From contig NC_063447.1 in NCBI RefSeq assembly GCF_020379485.1, positions 62,175,452 through 62,239,451 on the forward strand: DNA of 64,000 bases. The letters run 5' to 3'. The notes beneath the pieces are model-generated. The model made no database searches, was not told the origin of the DNA, and worked only from the letters and a program-made list of their open reading frames with translations. Shown here one piece after another: positions 24,460 through 36,780 of this stretch. The translations under genes were made by a program, and so were the position numbers. Each line of letters opens with the position of its first letter. Position 1 is the stretch's first letter. This stretch comes from Brassica napus. Lineage: Eukaryota; Streptophyta; Magnoliopsida; Brassicales; Brassicaceae.

Positions 24460-25650
24460 TCAAAGTTTATTCAGGTTGATGTATTCATCTTTTTTTTACT
24501 CTCTACTATCTTCTTGTGTAAATGCAGAAAGTGTAACGTAATATTTAAACAAATGTTAATTATTACATGTTGAAATTGTTTTTGTAACAGAGATTTACAT
24601 GTTGAGATTTTTAATTAATATTTGAGGTTTTGTCGTCTGTGTGCCTTAAGTGTTTGGAACAGCTAAGAGTGAAATTGTCTTCATATGACAGCACATGTGA
24701 AATGCCGGCGCCCACAAACTTCTACCAAATTATGGTTGATCAAAGAAACGTGTTTATTGCGTCAGAAAACATTTTAAAAAATTAATTCAGTTGATAAAAT
24801 AAGTAAGATAATTGTGTTGTTTGGCTATATACTAATTAAACATATAAAGCGTATAAGAAAAATATTTCACACCGTAATTGAAATTTGGTTAATAAAGACC
24901 GAAATCATACAAAAATTTATTATATCTAATTAAATACATTAGCATAAAATAAATATAATAGTAAATTTTTTATTAAAAATATATATTAGCTCGCACAAAG
25001 TGTGAACCCTCACCTAGCTATGATATATTATTAGAGTGCTATTCACAATACACATAAAATATGAAATTTAATATTAAAAAAAAGATAAATATTTTTTTGA
25101 TATTATTTGCAAATCAATAACAGAAGCACTTGATGTAATAGAAGTTTTGAATGAATAAATTTTACATTTATTCAAAAAAGATACACATAAAGTAAGCAAG
25201 TAAGACCAAAATATAAAGTTAAAATATATATTCTCTAAAAATTAAACAAAACAGATTTCAAAATTCTTGAATTCTTTTTGTTGAAATTTGATTGTTAAAC
25301 AAAATGCTAAATCCTTGATTTTTAGATTTTATGCTGATTCATTTTTTTAGCAACAAAATGCTCAATTCTTGAATTCTTTTTTTTTTTTTTAATGTTGATT
25401 CAGTTTTTTAGTTTTTATGTTGATCAAATAGATTGCTGATTAACAAAAAAATCATGGCATATTTATAGAAGAACATAAGAGATAAGACGAGCCTTTTTAT
25501 TTATTTCATAATAAATAAATTTATAATATTTCATGATTTATCAAACGTATTTTTTTTTCACCCAGAACCCCAATTTCAAGAATAGTAAGTACATGGTAAA
25601 AAAATATGAAGAATTATCTGTTCAGACAAACGTGTTAGAAAAATAAAGAA
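24460..25650. other. AT-rich intergenic, RING gene to BAP2
   Basis: Two convergent 3' flanks with AT-rich filler between. At 24990-25016 there is a Helitron-end-like stretch (imperfect hairpin TCGCAC-AAA-GTGTGA, then CTAG), but the following base is C rather than T and no left end was found. Confidence 0.45.
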
Positions 25651-26265
25651 TTACAACGGTCGTTGATACGCCGGCCAATTAACAGGAACCCCAGTCACAA
25701 TACGACCACCATAACCAGTTGTCGTAGCCATTGATGAAGATGTCCTTGGTCTCCACATTTGACCATTCACCGCCGCAGCCTGAGAAGAACACGCCGTATA
25801 ACCCAACGAAGGCACCATCAAAGGCGACGGCGACGAATATTTAACATCGTTAACGTCAGGTTTCACCATTATTGACACATTAACGATACCACTTTTGTCT
25901 CCATACTCGTCTCTCAACCTATAACTCAAAAAATTCAAATGCCCCTGAGGAGCGAATCCTCCCATGAAATCCGTCACCGGAATTTTGGCGACTCCAACAC
26001 TCTTCTTGGCTCCGCCACTTGTCAGATAGAAAACCTCCACGGAGATAAACCTTACAGTCCCGTCCACAGCCATCTCGGTCTTGATTCTATCTTTCCAAAT
26101 AGGATAGCTCCCACCTTGTTCATCTACTTTACAAGTGTGATAAGTCTCTTGATCTATTATGACCACGCCGAATGTCTTCCTCTTCGTCGGTTTTCCATTT
26201 ACCTTGAGTCCTTCCGCTGATATTAACTCAATCTCCAGTGAACGTTTCAATCTTGAATACGACAT
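25651..26265 (-). CDS. BAP2: BON1-associated C2-domain protein BAP2
   Basis: Small membrane-associated C2 protein that works with the copine BON1 to restrain defence and cell death. Intronless, 204 aa, close to the family's roughly 200. The C2 strand order is visible: SLEIELISAEGLKVNGKPTK, then TFGVVIIDQETYHTCKVDEQ with a Gly-Gly-Ser-Tyr loop, PIWKDRIKTEM, FISVEVFYLT, VGVAKIPVTDFMGG and NFLSYRLRDEYGDKSGIVN. The Ca-binding Asp pattern looks incomplete, so binding may be calcium-independent. The C-terminus is Ser/Ala/Thr-rich and ends in YQRPL. MSYSRLKRS was chosen as the start; the frame stays open upstream but reads as leader there. By position it is BAP2 (At2g45760) rather than BAP1. Confidence 0.93.
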   Translation of the reverse strand: MSYSRLKRSLEIELISAEGLKVNGKPTKRKTFGVVIIDQETYHTCKVDEQGGSYPIWKDRIKTEMAVDGTVRFISVEVFYLTSGGAKKSVGVAKIPVTDFMGGFAPQGHLNFLSYRLRDEYGDKSGIVNVSIMVKPDVNDVKYSSPSPLMVPSLGYTACSSQAAAVNGQMWRPRTSSSMATTTGYGGRIVTGVPVNWPAYQRPL

Positions 26266-26370
26266 GGCGTTTGATGTTATGTTTATGTATGTATGTAAGT
26301 CTAATCTTGCGTAGATGAGATGACTTATCGTTTTGTTTCGTGTAAGTGGTGGAGAAGATGAATGTTTACG

Positions 26371-26423
26371 TTTATATAGGTGTGGTACGTTGACGAACGA
26401 ACGTGCGGGGTTTATTCCACGTG
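26371..26423 (-). promoter_or_regulatory. BAP2 core promoter: TATA box and G-box
   Basis: TATATAAA reads on the minus strand at 26371-26378, 106 bp before the ATG. A G-box CACGTG is at 26418-26423, and a TTGAC W-box core is nearby at about 26391. WRKY-type stress control would suit a defence regulator, but this is inference. Confidence 0.6.
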
Positions 26424-28347
26424 CTTTCCACTCGCTTACGAATTTATTATTCTTTCTTGGAAGTTTCAATATATTTTATTTTATTTTTTTGGGTAAAAGA
26501 CAACTTTAGTTTGCTTTTGTATTGGGTATGGTAAAAAAAATATTCTATGCTTCCCTTTATTTTTATATTCCATGCTTTTTATTGATCGGTTTTACATCGT
26601 GGGATGATGTTGGAATTAGATATGTTGACAAAAAAATGGAGATTAGAGTAATGACGTTGTTGATCGGATGGTTCGAGGATGCTTGGCCGGTGGCCTGATC
26701 AACGGTGGCGTGCGGCAGGCCGGCCATGTATACTTTTTTTTATCCTGCAAACTATCAAATTGCTTTGATATCTACCCTCTTGAATTTATAAACAAAATTG
26801 CTTACGTAAGCTACTTTAATTTCTGGGTGGTTTGTCTTTTATGTTAAATTTTTTTTGTGATTTCGCTTTCTTGTAAAGAAAACGCCCAAGCCGTATTATT
26901 TTCCAGGGGTTACTTATAGAAAACTATATAAAAATATTCGAACTAATTTTTTATAAGCCATTTCATTAGTTTGTCAACAAATGCAGTTTAGAAAAAAATA
27001 TTTCACGTGTATTTAATAGGAAATTAAGAAATGAGAAATTTACTTTGAATAAAAGCAACAAGCGTAGTCGTTGATAATTTCCTTACGGCAAAAAAAAAAA
27101 AAAAAGGAAGGATAGCGTTGAACTTAAACGTTGAGAAAGTCCTTGGCACTAGTTGACAAAGTCGTTGAGTCTTCGCGTGTTCTGCACTGACCGACTATAA
27201 GAAATTTAGGACGACAGTGCGAACGAAATTTCAGGTATTTCTTGGTTGATTCTGGCACACGTCTCTTTATTTTTGCGCTCTAAACGACTTTAAAACACGA
27301 GACTATTCCATTGAGTAAAATATGGAGTAAAAAGTTAGTAAATTCATTATGTATATATAGTACAGGGCTGTAAATATGTTTTTATTTCTTTTTGCCAAAA
27401 TGGCTCAGAAGTAAGATCTTCTTGTAAAATCTTTTATTCATTTCTATGATATTTAAAGTTTAGCAAAAAAAAAAAAAAAAAACTCAGGTTATTTTAGTTG
27501 TCTAAGCTAATAAATATGTAATGTACTTTGTTAATATAATGATTTCATACTTAAAGCGGCTTAAACCCTCGCATAACACCAAGAGCTACAAAGGCGGTTG
27601 GATCTGGAGTAAGAACAACGTACACTCTAGAGCGGCTCTGTCACATTTGCCTTCGTATGTATATATAATGATTGGTTTATTTTGATGGACCAGTTTATTA
27701 ATTAATAACATATTTGTTATTATAATCGTAGAAGTTACCTGCTTCATCCATATTCAAACATCCGATGTCGGTAAAGGTAGAAACAGGTCTTTCAAATCTT
27801 GGCCAACAAACACAGACACAATTAACTGCATGCATGCATACAAGTCGTTCGTAACGACGTGCGTCAGCGTACTGACGTATAGACATAAATGTGGAAAAGA
27901 ATCATATAAATGTAAGTCCATGTTTGAAAAGTTATAAACCTACCACGACAGTCGACCACATGATTTTAATGTACTTTGCAAGATTGGTCATATATGTAAT
28001 GTATATTACTATATGACCAGATTAATATGACCGTTTGGGTTTAGCTCAAAGTGATGAATATTCATTACAGGTTGCACGGAAACTTATCGGGGCTTGCCTC
28101 GTTATTTCATCGCAAATGGATTAGGCGCACACACACACACGCACAAATCAACGACGTCGTACTTGTTTACAATGTTGCCGTGTTGACTTTCTTCCCCACG
28201 GAAGATAGAAGAAAATGAATAAGACTTTATGTAATGGGCTTTTATCTATTGGATCTTTGTAATGGGCCACAATATTTATAACTAAAACGCAGCGTTTTAA
28301 AAGAATCATATCTAAGTCACTGCTTCCTCTGTTCACTGCAAGGCGCC
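26424..28347. other. Long divergent intergenic, BAP2 to cpFtsY
   Basis: AT-rich, with a CA microsatellite near 28131 and W-box cores (TTGAC, for example near 27150). A palindrome AAAACGCAGCGTTTT at 28284-28298 lies about 50 bp before the cpFtsY start. No coding gene or RNA recognised. Confidence 0.5.
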
Positions 28348-30331
28348 ATGTCATCTTCTCCTACTCACCTCTCGTTTCTAGCCGGACGTTTATCGCCGCC
28401 GTTCTCCTCCGAGCGGGTCGGACTACGGCCTCAAAGAGTAGAGGTTCGTATCCCAAAGTCCCGGTTCAGTTGCTCAGCGGGACAGAGCGGCTTCTTCTCT
28501 CGTCTTGGTAGGTTGATCAAGGAGAAGGCCAAAAGCGACGTGGAGAAGGTTTTCTCCGGATTCTCCAAGACTAGGGAGAATCTGGCAGTCATCGACGAGC
28601 TCCTCCTCTTTTGGAACCTCGCTGAAACTGACCGAGTGCTCGATGAATTGGAAGAGGTTAGTTGAACCACCATTTCTCTATTCTCTCTATCATCATCATG
28701 AAGATGGAGCTTTCTTGAAGTTCAATTTTGTTGGTTGCAGGCGTTGTTGGTTTCTGACTTTGGACCGAAGATCACTGTTAGGATTGTTGAGAGGCTACGG
28801 GATGATATAATGTCAGGGAAGCTCAAGTCAGGAACCGAGATCAAGGTTTAATTTTAAACTCTATATGTTATACGTTCGTAACACATGTTCATGTTAAGGA
28901 GCTATAGTTGATCACATTAAAGAATGTTTAATGGTGTAGGATGCTTTGAAGGGAAGTGTGTTGGAGATGCTAGCTAAGAAAAACAGCAAGACAGAGCTTC
29001 AACTGGGTTTCAGGTTCTTGTTACTGTGGTCTTCTCTTTCTGCTCTATAGTTTCATCTGCTCTGTTAAAGTGGAAGACTTTGGTTTAAAGTTTGATTTAT
29101 TATTATATGGTATGGTGTATAAGGAAACCAGCTGTTGTAATGATCGTTGGAGTGAATGGAGGTGGGAAGACTACATCTCTTGGTAAGTAAATATAACATC
29201 GAGTGACTTGGCTTGTCTTGGGTTTAGCAAGAGAAAGATGTGATGTGTAAGAGTGGTTTTTGTTTTTCTTCAGGGAAATTGGCTCATAGATTGAAGAATG
29301 AAGGGACTAAGGTACAGCGTTGATCAAATAAGATATGAGAATAGGTAGAATTTGGGTATCAGTATGTTCATCAGCAATCCTGAGATGAATTTGTTATAGG
29401 TATTAATGGCAGCAGGTGATACATTTAGAGCAGCTGCAAGTGACCAGTTAGAGATATGGGCTGAGAGGACTGGGTGTGACATTGTTGTTGCTGAAGGAGA
29501 GAAAGCTAAAGCTGCAACAGGTAAAAAAAGAAAAATGCACAACTGTTTGGCTTGCTAGTATCAGTGTTGAGCTCACTATCACAACATTTTGTTCCTAACT
29601 AGTTCTCACAAAGGCTGTGAAAAGAGGGAAGGAGGAAGGTTACGATATCGTACTATGTGATACATCTGGACGTGAGTATTAACAAGAGCTTGCTAGTTGA
29701 TTTTTAGAACACACTGATCTGATGCATTTATATTTACTCTCTTTATGTAAGGTCTTCATACTAATTTCAGCTTGATGGAGGAGTTAATTGCGTGCAAAAA
29801 AGCAGTGGGAAAGGTTGTCTCTGGTGCACCCAATGTGAGTGACCTTTATGCTTATTCCATATTGCGCTACTGCAAGTCTCTGTTAAGCTAAAAATTGATT
29901 ATGTAAGGCATTGTCAGGAGATCCTACTTGTCCTTGATGGAAACACCGGTCTGAACATGCTTCCACAAGCTAGAGAATTCAACGAGGTATTATCATATGG
30001 AATCATCTCACACTAGTGCTTCTGGCTCTACCAAGCAAAATCTTGATGTTTCTTGCTCACATTTTTTTGTCAGATTGTTGGCATAACCGGTTTGATATTG
30101 ACGAAGCTGGATGGCTCTGCTAGAGGAGGCTGTGTGGTAAAATCCCATAACTCAAACTCAAGCTCTTATTTTGCATTTGTCATGCTCATGGTAACTGGTT
30201 TTTGGCATCCCTTGCAGGTCAGTGTTGTTGAGGAATTGGGGATTCCTGTAAAGTTTATAGGTGTAGGAGAAGCTGTAGAAGATCTCCAACCATTTGATGC
30301 TGAGGCCTTTGTTAACGCTATATTCTCCTGA
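28348..30331 (+). CDS. CPFTSY: Chloroplast signal recognition particle receptor cpFtsY
   Basis: SRP-family GTPase that docks cpSRP54/43 with light-harvesting proteins at the thylakoid membrane and hands cargo to ALB3. Eleven GT-AG exons: 28348-28656, 28741-28845, 28940-29013, 29124-29182, 29274-29311, 29400-29520, 29603-29671, 29752-29834, 29918-29986, 30074-30136, 30218-30331, giving 367 aa (about 366 in Arabidopsis, At2g45770). There is a Ser/Arg-rich transit peptide to about residue 45, a membrane-binding helix [15 protein letters not shown], an N domain, then the G domain: P-loop [27 protein letters not shown] (G2/insertion), DTSGR (G3), [10 protein letters not shown] (G4) and [15 protein letters not shown] (G5). 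Complete. Confidence 0.96.
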
Positions 30332-30865
30332 GGCTTTAAACCTAGTTTTTTTCCAGCAGGCAGCCAAGAGACACCTCGTCGGCCATGAAAATAGAGCCAT
30401 TCCTTCGAAATTCTTGGCGATCTTATGTGGTCAAGCTTCAACAATTGTTGCCAGTTTTGTTTTTTTTTAACGATGTGATGGATGCTCGTTGGTGCATGAG
30501 AGTGATCACTTGCACAAGAACATAACAGAGTCAGAGAAATTGCTTGTGTCACACTACTATTCTGTACATTGTTATTGTTGTATTGGTTATGAAAGAAAGA
30601 GCAAGTTGAACGGATCATGAACTGAATGTGAAACGGCGTCGTGCTACTTCCCCGAGATGAATAGGCCCACTATATAATAATAGTCGCCAGTCAAAGTCTA
30701 TAAAATAATGTTTTTAGTGTGTCATGATTGTTTTATCGACCAATCACAAATCTCTAGGACAAAAAGCGACACTCTTACGTTCGTTGAGATTATTAGACCG
30801 GTCTAATTGATATTCACATCTTCCCATTTTGAAAACTCTTCATCCTTGCACAATATTATTATTCA
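30332..30865. other. Intergenic, cpFtsY to PMM
   Basis: cpFtsY 3' UTR followed by the PMM promoter; AAACGGCGTCGT near 30634 belongs to a motif family discussed in the findings. No gene seen. Confidence 0.5.
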
Positions 30866-32471
30866 ATGGCGGCCAAGAAGCCAGGAGTGATCGTTTTGTT
30901 CGACGTGGACGATACTCTTACAGCTCCAAGGAAGGAAGCTACTCAAGAAATGCTCGATTTTATCCAAAAATTACGCAAGGTATGTGGTCTGATTGATCCA
31001 TCTTTTACTTCAAGATGAGCTGTGTACCGTAAAGTGTTGGATGAAATGTGTTATAAGAGAGTTTCAGGTTGTCACTATTGGACTCGTCGGTGGATCTGAT
31101 CTAAACAAGATATCTGAGCAACTTGGCAAAACAGGTTCAACTCTTTTGCACTGTTCTCTGTTATAACTCGAGACTATAGAGACTTTCTCTCGACATAGTA
31201 GCTGATCATTAGCTTTGCTGGTTTCAAGTTCCGTAAGCTCCAAGTCTTAGGGAATTTAATTAGGATCTTCCTCTACCTTAATGAGTCTCACCTTTAATTT
31301 TTATTTTTGCAGTCACTAACGACTTTGATTATTGTTTCACTGAGAATGGTCTTGTTGCACATAAAGATGGTAAATCCATTGGAATCCAGGTTCATATGAA
31401 AACAGTGGCCTTATACTTTATCAACACTGTTGCTTGATCGTTTCTTTTTTGATCCTTAAATAGTTTATATATATTTTTCTCAGAGCATGAAGCTGTTCCT
31501 TGGAGAGGATAAGCTCAAGGTAAGGTCCCCCATGTCTAGTATAGATAGCAAGAGTTGCTTTAATGTTTCTTTAGTGGTGAAGCTTATGCAAGAACATGTT
31601 GTTACCTTTGATGATGCAGGAGTTAATCAATTTCACGCTGCACTACATTGCAGACTTGGATATTCCAATCAAGAGGTAGGTACCTCTAGTCTCTAGTCTT
31701 TAAAGATTTCTTCAAGTTATTAAAAAAAAAAAAAAATTCCCTTGTTGAAATTTGTAAACACAGGGGAACATTTATAGAGTTCCGAAATGGAATGATCAAT
31801 GTGTCACCTATTGGTCGCAACTGCAGCCAGGAAGAAAGAGACGAGTTCGAGAGATATGATAAGGTATAAAGAAACTATATAGCTTTTCATGTTTCTTATA
31901 GAAATGTTATAAGTGATATAATCAAACATTATTGTCTTCAAAAGGTTCATAACATTCGACCAAAGATGGTGGCTGAACTTCGTGTGCGGTTTGCCCATCT
32001 TACTTTCTCTATTGGAGGACAGATTAGCTTCGACGTGAGTGTAGGAATCAAAATGAGAAAAATATAAAACAATCTTGTATCCAATCTTTGTGTTGCTAAG
32101 TGTAGTTCCATTGGTATGACTCAGGTCTTCCCTAAAGGTTGGGACAAGACTTACTGCTTGCAATACCTTGAGGACTTCAACGAAATCCATTTCTTCGGTG
32201 ACAAAACCTATGAGGTAGAGTAACATTTTGTATGACTATCCATTGAGCTTGATGTGTAAACAACCAACTTTTACTTCTTCAGGGTGGAAATGATTATGAA
32301 ATATATGAATCACCAAAAACAATTGGCCATTCAGGTCAGTTAGTTGGTTAATATCTTTGTATGTGTTTGTGTTAGTGACAGATTCATGACAAGTCAGATT
32401 GTTTCTTTTGTGTTGCAGTAACGAGTCCAGAAGACACAATGGCACAATGCAAGGCTCTGTTCTTGTCTTGA
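30866..32471 (+). CDS. PMM: Phosphomannomutase
   Basis: Cytosolic HAD-family enzyme converting mannose-6-phosphate to mannose-1-phosphate, feeding GDP-mannose for ascorbate synthesis and N-glycans. Ten GT-AG exons: 30866-30979, 31068-31134, 31313-31389, 31484-31519, 31620-31675, 31764-31863, 31945-32034, 32125-32214, 32283-32334, 32419-32471, giving 244 aa (246 recalled for At2g45790). The catalytic motif FDVDDTLT (nucleophile and acid/base Asp) is at about residues 12-19. The cap-domain segments [20 protein letters not shown] and [20 protein letters not shown] are intact, as is [18 protein letters not shown] near the C-terminus. Complete and surely functional by sequence. Convergent with the LIM gene, 279 bp apart. 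Confidence 0.96.
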
Positions 32472-32750
32472 AACACTACCAATCTCCATTTGATTACTTG
32501 CATTACAAGCAATGGATAGAAGAACTATGTTTGCATACTGATACCATATGTTTTGAATCTTGATTCATAAATAAAATAAATTATATTCTTTGTTTACAAC
32601 AGATTCTCTCCATAAAAAAATCTTTTAAATTTACAAGAATTTACAAAAAGAAACAGCAAAAAATTTGTATACAAATATATTCATTTTAAACATAAAGTAT
32701 ATATATAAACATCAAACTTGAAAACTGATAAGAGTGTTCCTCCACCACAT

Positions 32751-33977
32751 TCAAGACTCAGCCACAGGCTCAGGCTCTCCTCCTGCATCAGCAGCTTCAG
32801 GGACTGCTTCTTCCTCTCCTCCTGCTTCTCCTTCCGGAATGGCAGCGTTATCTTCAGGTTTGTGATCATCAGAAGGCGGAGTAGAGGCACCAGAAGAAGC
32901 GGTTCGACGGTGGTTAGCAGCGGCTTGATGGACGTGATTGTAACTTCCTTTCTCGAGAAAGAGCTGGTTGAAATGGACTTTACAGTAGAGGACACCGTTG
33001 AGAGAGGCGTAAGAAGAGTGAGTCAAAGGACAACCACTGTGTGCGCACTTGAAGCAAGTCTTGTGGTAACATTCACCTTCCATGTTAACTTTCTCAAGTG
33101 GGTAAACGGTTTTGTGACAACTCGCACATTTGTCTTGTGTTCCACTGAAGAATGAAGATAACTTGCTCGGAGCTCGAGTCTTGGAGATTCGATTGAGTAT
33201 GAAAGAAACCAATGTTCAAAAAATCAGTATGCGGTAACTAGACGCTTTGTAGACGACTAGGGAGTAGATGAATTATTCGGGGCCTAGCTAGCCAAAGAGC
33301 CGCTAACAACTATTGCTTTTTTAAAATATATTTTACAATTATATTAGATATTTTAATTTTTTGTTTAATTATAAAATTGTTTTGATGAATTATAAAAATT
33401 AGATATAAAAGATGATATTAGAATATTTTTTTGGATTCGTACTAACCTTGTTGCTTGATTTAGATTGATTTAAATTGTTTAAAACTAATTTTGATCAATT
33501 TTCGATTTAGAACAATTTATATAGTATTAATTGGATTTTTTTTTAAGACGTTTAGACTATCACTGACTAGACCGATTTTTAAAACACTAGAAACATATAA
33601 ATAAAAGAATCATAAATGTTCATTACCATTTGATCACTCGACTTCTCTGTCTTTCCTGTCTGGAAGTTCTTGCTGAAATTGCCGGATTCTTTGAAAAGCT
33701 GCTCGAAGTGAGTCTTGCAGTAAAGAACTCCATCCATGGACGAGTAAGTACTCATCTGTTGAAGAAAATAATTCAATCTTTATTCATAAACCATTGTAGA
33801 AACATAGCAACATGGATAGGAATAAGAAGAAGAAGAAGTAACCTGGAGAGTGCCATTGCAATGACTGCATCGGAAACATGATTTGTGATAAGTGTTACCC
33901 TCTAACGTCAACAAATCCATGACGTAGACGGTTTTGTCACACGCCTTGCATTTATCCAACGTTCCTGTAAACGACAT
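32751..33977 (-). CDS. PLIM2A: LIM-domain actin-bundling protein PLIM2a
   Basis: Two-LIM protein that binds and bundles actin filaments; pollen-type members stabilise actin in pollen tubes. Three GT-AG exons (high to low): 33977-33843, 33755-33627, 33179-32751, giving 230 aa (about 226 for At2g45800). LIM1 starts near residue 9 (CKACDKTVY... YHKSCFRCSHC... LYCKTHFEQLF); LIM2 follows a linker (CASCHKTVYPLEK... YHKTCFKCAHSGC... LYCKVHFNQLF). All zinc ligands are present. The tail is long, Ala/Glu/Pro-rich and acidic, ending AES, as in pollen PLIMs. The exon 3 acceptor was chosen at CTCCAAG|ACTCGA to keep QM-TRAPSKLSSFFSG. Intron 2 (447 bp) contains a dispersed repeat. Confidence 0.94.
33345..33594 (-). 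repeat. Dispersed repeat in PLIM2a intron 2 (copy A)
   Basis: Read on the minus strand, this matches 59298-59585 in the PUB33 gene: shared blocks include AAAATCGG near one end, then long degenerate GATTTAAA runs, TTAGTAC, TATATCTAATTTT and ATAATTCATCAAAA. It lies in the sense direction of its host gene. Superfamily unknown. Confidence 0.75.
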
Positions 33978-34598
33978 TGTTCTATCCTCTTTCTTGAAAA
34001 GTTTGTTCTCTAAGTTGGACTAAACATTCTTGATTTATGAGCTTGTTGTTTGTTTATCTCTTATTTATCAAAGATTCTTGATATAGGCTCGTGTGTTTAT
34101 TTTGGCTCCAGCGGTTGAGATTCGAACGAGGAGAACCCATTAAGCCATCATCGAAATCTAATTCTAGTATTTGTTTATTTTAGTTTCCGAGCAAATGAAG
34201 GGGTTCCCACGTTTTTCAGAGCTCTATTTTTAATTAGAGGTGAGAAATGACAATTATTAAAACTATGGGTTTTTTCAGAATTATTATATATTTAAGGGGG
34301 CTATTTAAAAAAGAAATGATGTGGATAAGAGTGAGTGAAGAAGAACTGTGTTAAAAAAAAAGGGGAAAACAAAAAAAATCGAAAGACGCCCTAACAAACG
34401 ACGCCGGCGATCTCTTTCTTTCACTTTCTCAGCAAACTTTCCCGAGAAAATTAATCAACATTGTGATCTCGATCTTCGCTCCTGATTCTTGTTTTTAGCC
34501 TTGTTAGATTGCGATTTTTGAGCTGCGAAGAATTTATTTCGTAGATTAGGGTTTTCTCTTGTTCTGTGTAGTTTCGAGATCGAAGAAGAGAGATTGCG
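33978..34598. other. Divergent promoter region, PLIM2a and RH6
   Basis: 5' flanks of two divergent genes. The RH6 side carries AAACGACGCC near 34396 and a CT-rich leader. No other feature recognised. Confidence 0.5.
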
Positions 34599-36780
34599 AT
34601 GGATAACAATAGCAGCAGAGGAAGATTCCCACCGGGGATTGGAGCTCCGGATCCTAATTTCCAGTCACGGAACCCGAATCCGAACCCGAACCCGCCGCCT
34701 CAGCAGTTCCTTCACTCACGGACTCCGTTTCCTCAACAGTATGCACAGTCTCGGACTCCGTTACCCGACGCTCAGCAGTACGTTCAGAGAGGCTACACAC
34801 AACCTCAGCAGATCCAACAACAGCAGCAGTGGTCTACACGCGCTCAGCTTCCTGGTGATTCTAGTTATGTAGAAGAAGTCGAGAAGACGGTTCAATCCGA
34901 AGCTAAGTAAGTTCTCGTTGATGACGTGGCGAAGTAAAGTTTTGTGCTTTATATGATTTTGGAGTGTTAAAGTTCGTTTCTTTTTGATTGTGTGTGTGTG
35001 TTTAGTAACAACCAGGACTGGAAGGCAACGTTGAAGCTCCCACCTCGAGATAACCGTTACCAGACTGAGGTATTCGTTGAAGCTTGCTTGAAACCTTGCT
35101 TTTGAGAAGATTGCGTTTCTCTTAGAGGATCGTGTTGTAATGTTTCTGTAGGATGTGACGGCCACTAAAGGAAATGAGTTTGAGGATTACTTTCTGAAGA
35201 GAGATCTGCTAAGAGGGATATACGAAAAGGGTTTTGAGAAGCCCTCTCCTATCCAGGAAGAAAGCATTCCCATTGCTTTGACTGGAAGTGATATTCTCGC
35301 TAGAGCCAAAAACGGGACTGGCAAGACTGGTGCCTTCTGCATCCCTACCCTTGAGAAGATTGACCCGGAGAACAATGTCATTCAAGGTTTTGTTATTCTC
35401 TGTGTTTGTTGCTGTATTTTCTTTAGTTTGTGTACACCTTGTTTGATTTGATTGGTTTCTTGATGCAGCTGTAATTCTAGTCCCAACTCGAGAGCTGGCA
35501 CTTCAGACATCACAGGTTTGCAAGGAGCTTTCAAAGTACTTGAAAATTGAGGTTATGGTCACCACTGGCGGTACCAGCCTGAGGGATGATATCATGCGTT
35601 TATATCAACCTGTCCATTTGCTCGTTGGGACTCCTGGAAGGATTTTGGATCTTACCAAAAAGGGTGTGTGCGTTTTGAAAGACTGTGCCATGCTTGTAAT
35701 GGATGAGGTGAGTTCCTGATATCTCTAGCCTATTTTCTTCTTATTGTTGAGACTTACAAATATATTTTTTTTGTCCAGGCCGACAAGCTTCTGTCTGCAG
35801 AATTTCAACCTTCTATAGAGGAGTTGATACAGTTCTTGCCGCAAAACCGTCAGATTCTGATGTTTTCAGCTACTTTTCCTGTCACTGTCAAGTACTTCAA
35901 GGATCGATATCTCAGGAAGCCTTACATTATCAATCTCATGGATCAGCTGACACTAATGGGTGTCACACAGTACTATGCTTTTGTTGAAGAGAGGCAGAAG
36001 GTGCACTGCCTTAACACGCTTTTCTCTAAGGTTAGATTTCTCTGACAGCCCTAAAATTCTCGAGACACTCATTGTCATGGATTGTTTATAAGTATAGTTT
36101 TCAACTGCAGCTGCAAATAAACCAGTCCATTATCTTTTGCAACTCCGTCAACCGTGTGGAGCTGCTAGCCAAGAAAATCACAGAGCTTGGTTACTCATGC
36201 TTCTATATCCATGCGAAGATGGCTCAAGACCACCGTAACAGGGTTTTCCATGATTTCCGCAATGGTGCTTGCAGAAACCTTGTTTGCACTGGTGCGAGCA
36301 AAGATGATGTCTTTTAAGTTTCATGTTTAGGAAGCGATGATGATGATGATAAGACTAAAATGGGACATGTCTGTTGCAGATTTGTTTACACGTGGGATTG
36401 ACATTCAAGCTGTGAATGTGGTCATTAATTTTGATTTCCCGAGGACCTCTGAGTCTTATCTACACAGGGTATGGTTCTTGATCTATCATCTTGAGCACAT
36501 TCTTTTCCTTCAAAATTGTTAATGAGGGTTTGTTTTGTTACACTGCCCAGGTAGGTAGATCAGGAAGATATGGACACCTTGGGTTGGCTGTGAATTTGGT
36601 AACATATGAGGACCGCTTCAAAATGTTCGTCTTTCTTCCTCTGCTTTTGTTTACTTGTTTTAAGCCTTTTTTTTTACTTATGCATATGGTTTTCACAACA
36701 GGTACCAAACTGAGCAAGAACTTGGAACCGAAATCAAGCCAATTCCCTCACTTATCGACAAGGCAATCTACTGTCAGTAA
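34599..36780 (+). CDS. RH6: DEAD-box RNA helicase RH6 (Dhh1/DDX6 type)
   Basis: ATP-dependent RNA helicase of the DDX6/Dhh1 group, involved in mRNA decay and processing bodies in the cytoplasm. Nine GT-AG exons: 34599-34906, 35006-35069, 35152-35386, 35469-35707, 35779-36030, 36111-36291, 36380-36468, 36551-36624, 36702-36780, giving 506 aa (about 528 for At2g45810). There is a Gln/Pro/Asn-rich N-terminus to about residue 100. Core motifs: Q motif [13 protein letters not shown], Walker [28 protein letters not shown] (split by intron 4), [16 protein letters not shown], and HR-VGRSGR (split by intron 7). It ends in DKAIYCQ, typical of the subfamily. Complete. Confidence 0.96.

Noticed and set aside
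32718..33155. 145-codon frame antisense to PLIM2a exon 3
   Set aside because: Mirror of the LIM2 exon; the Cys/His zinc ligands are on the minus strand.
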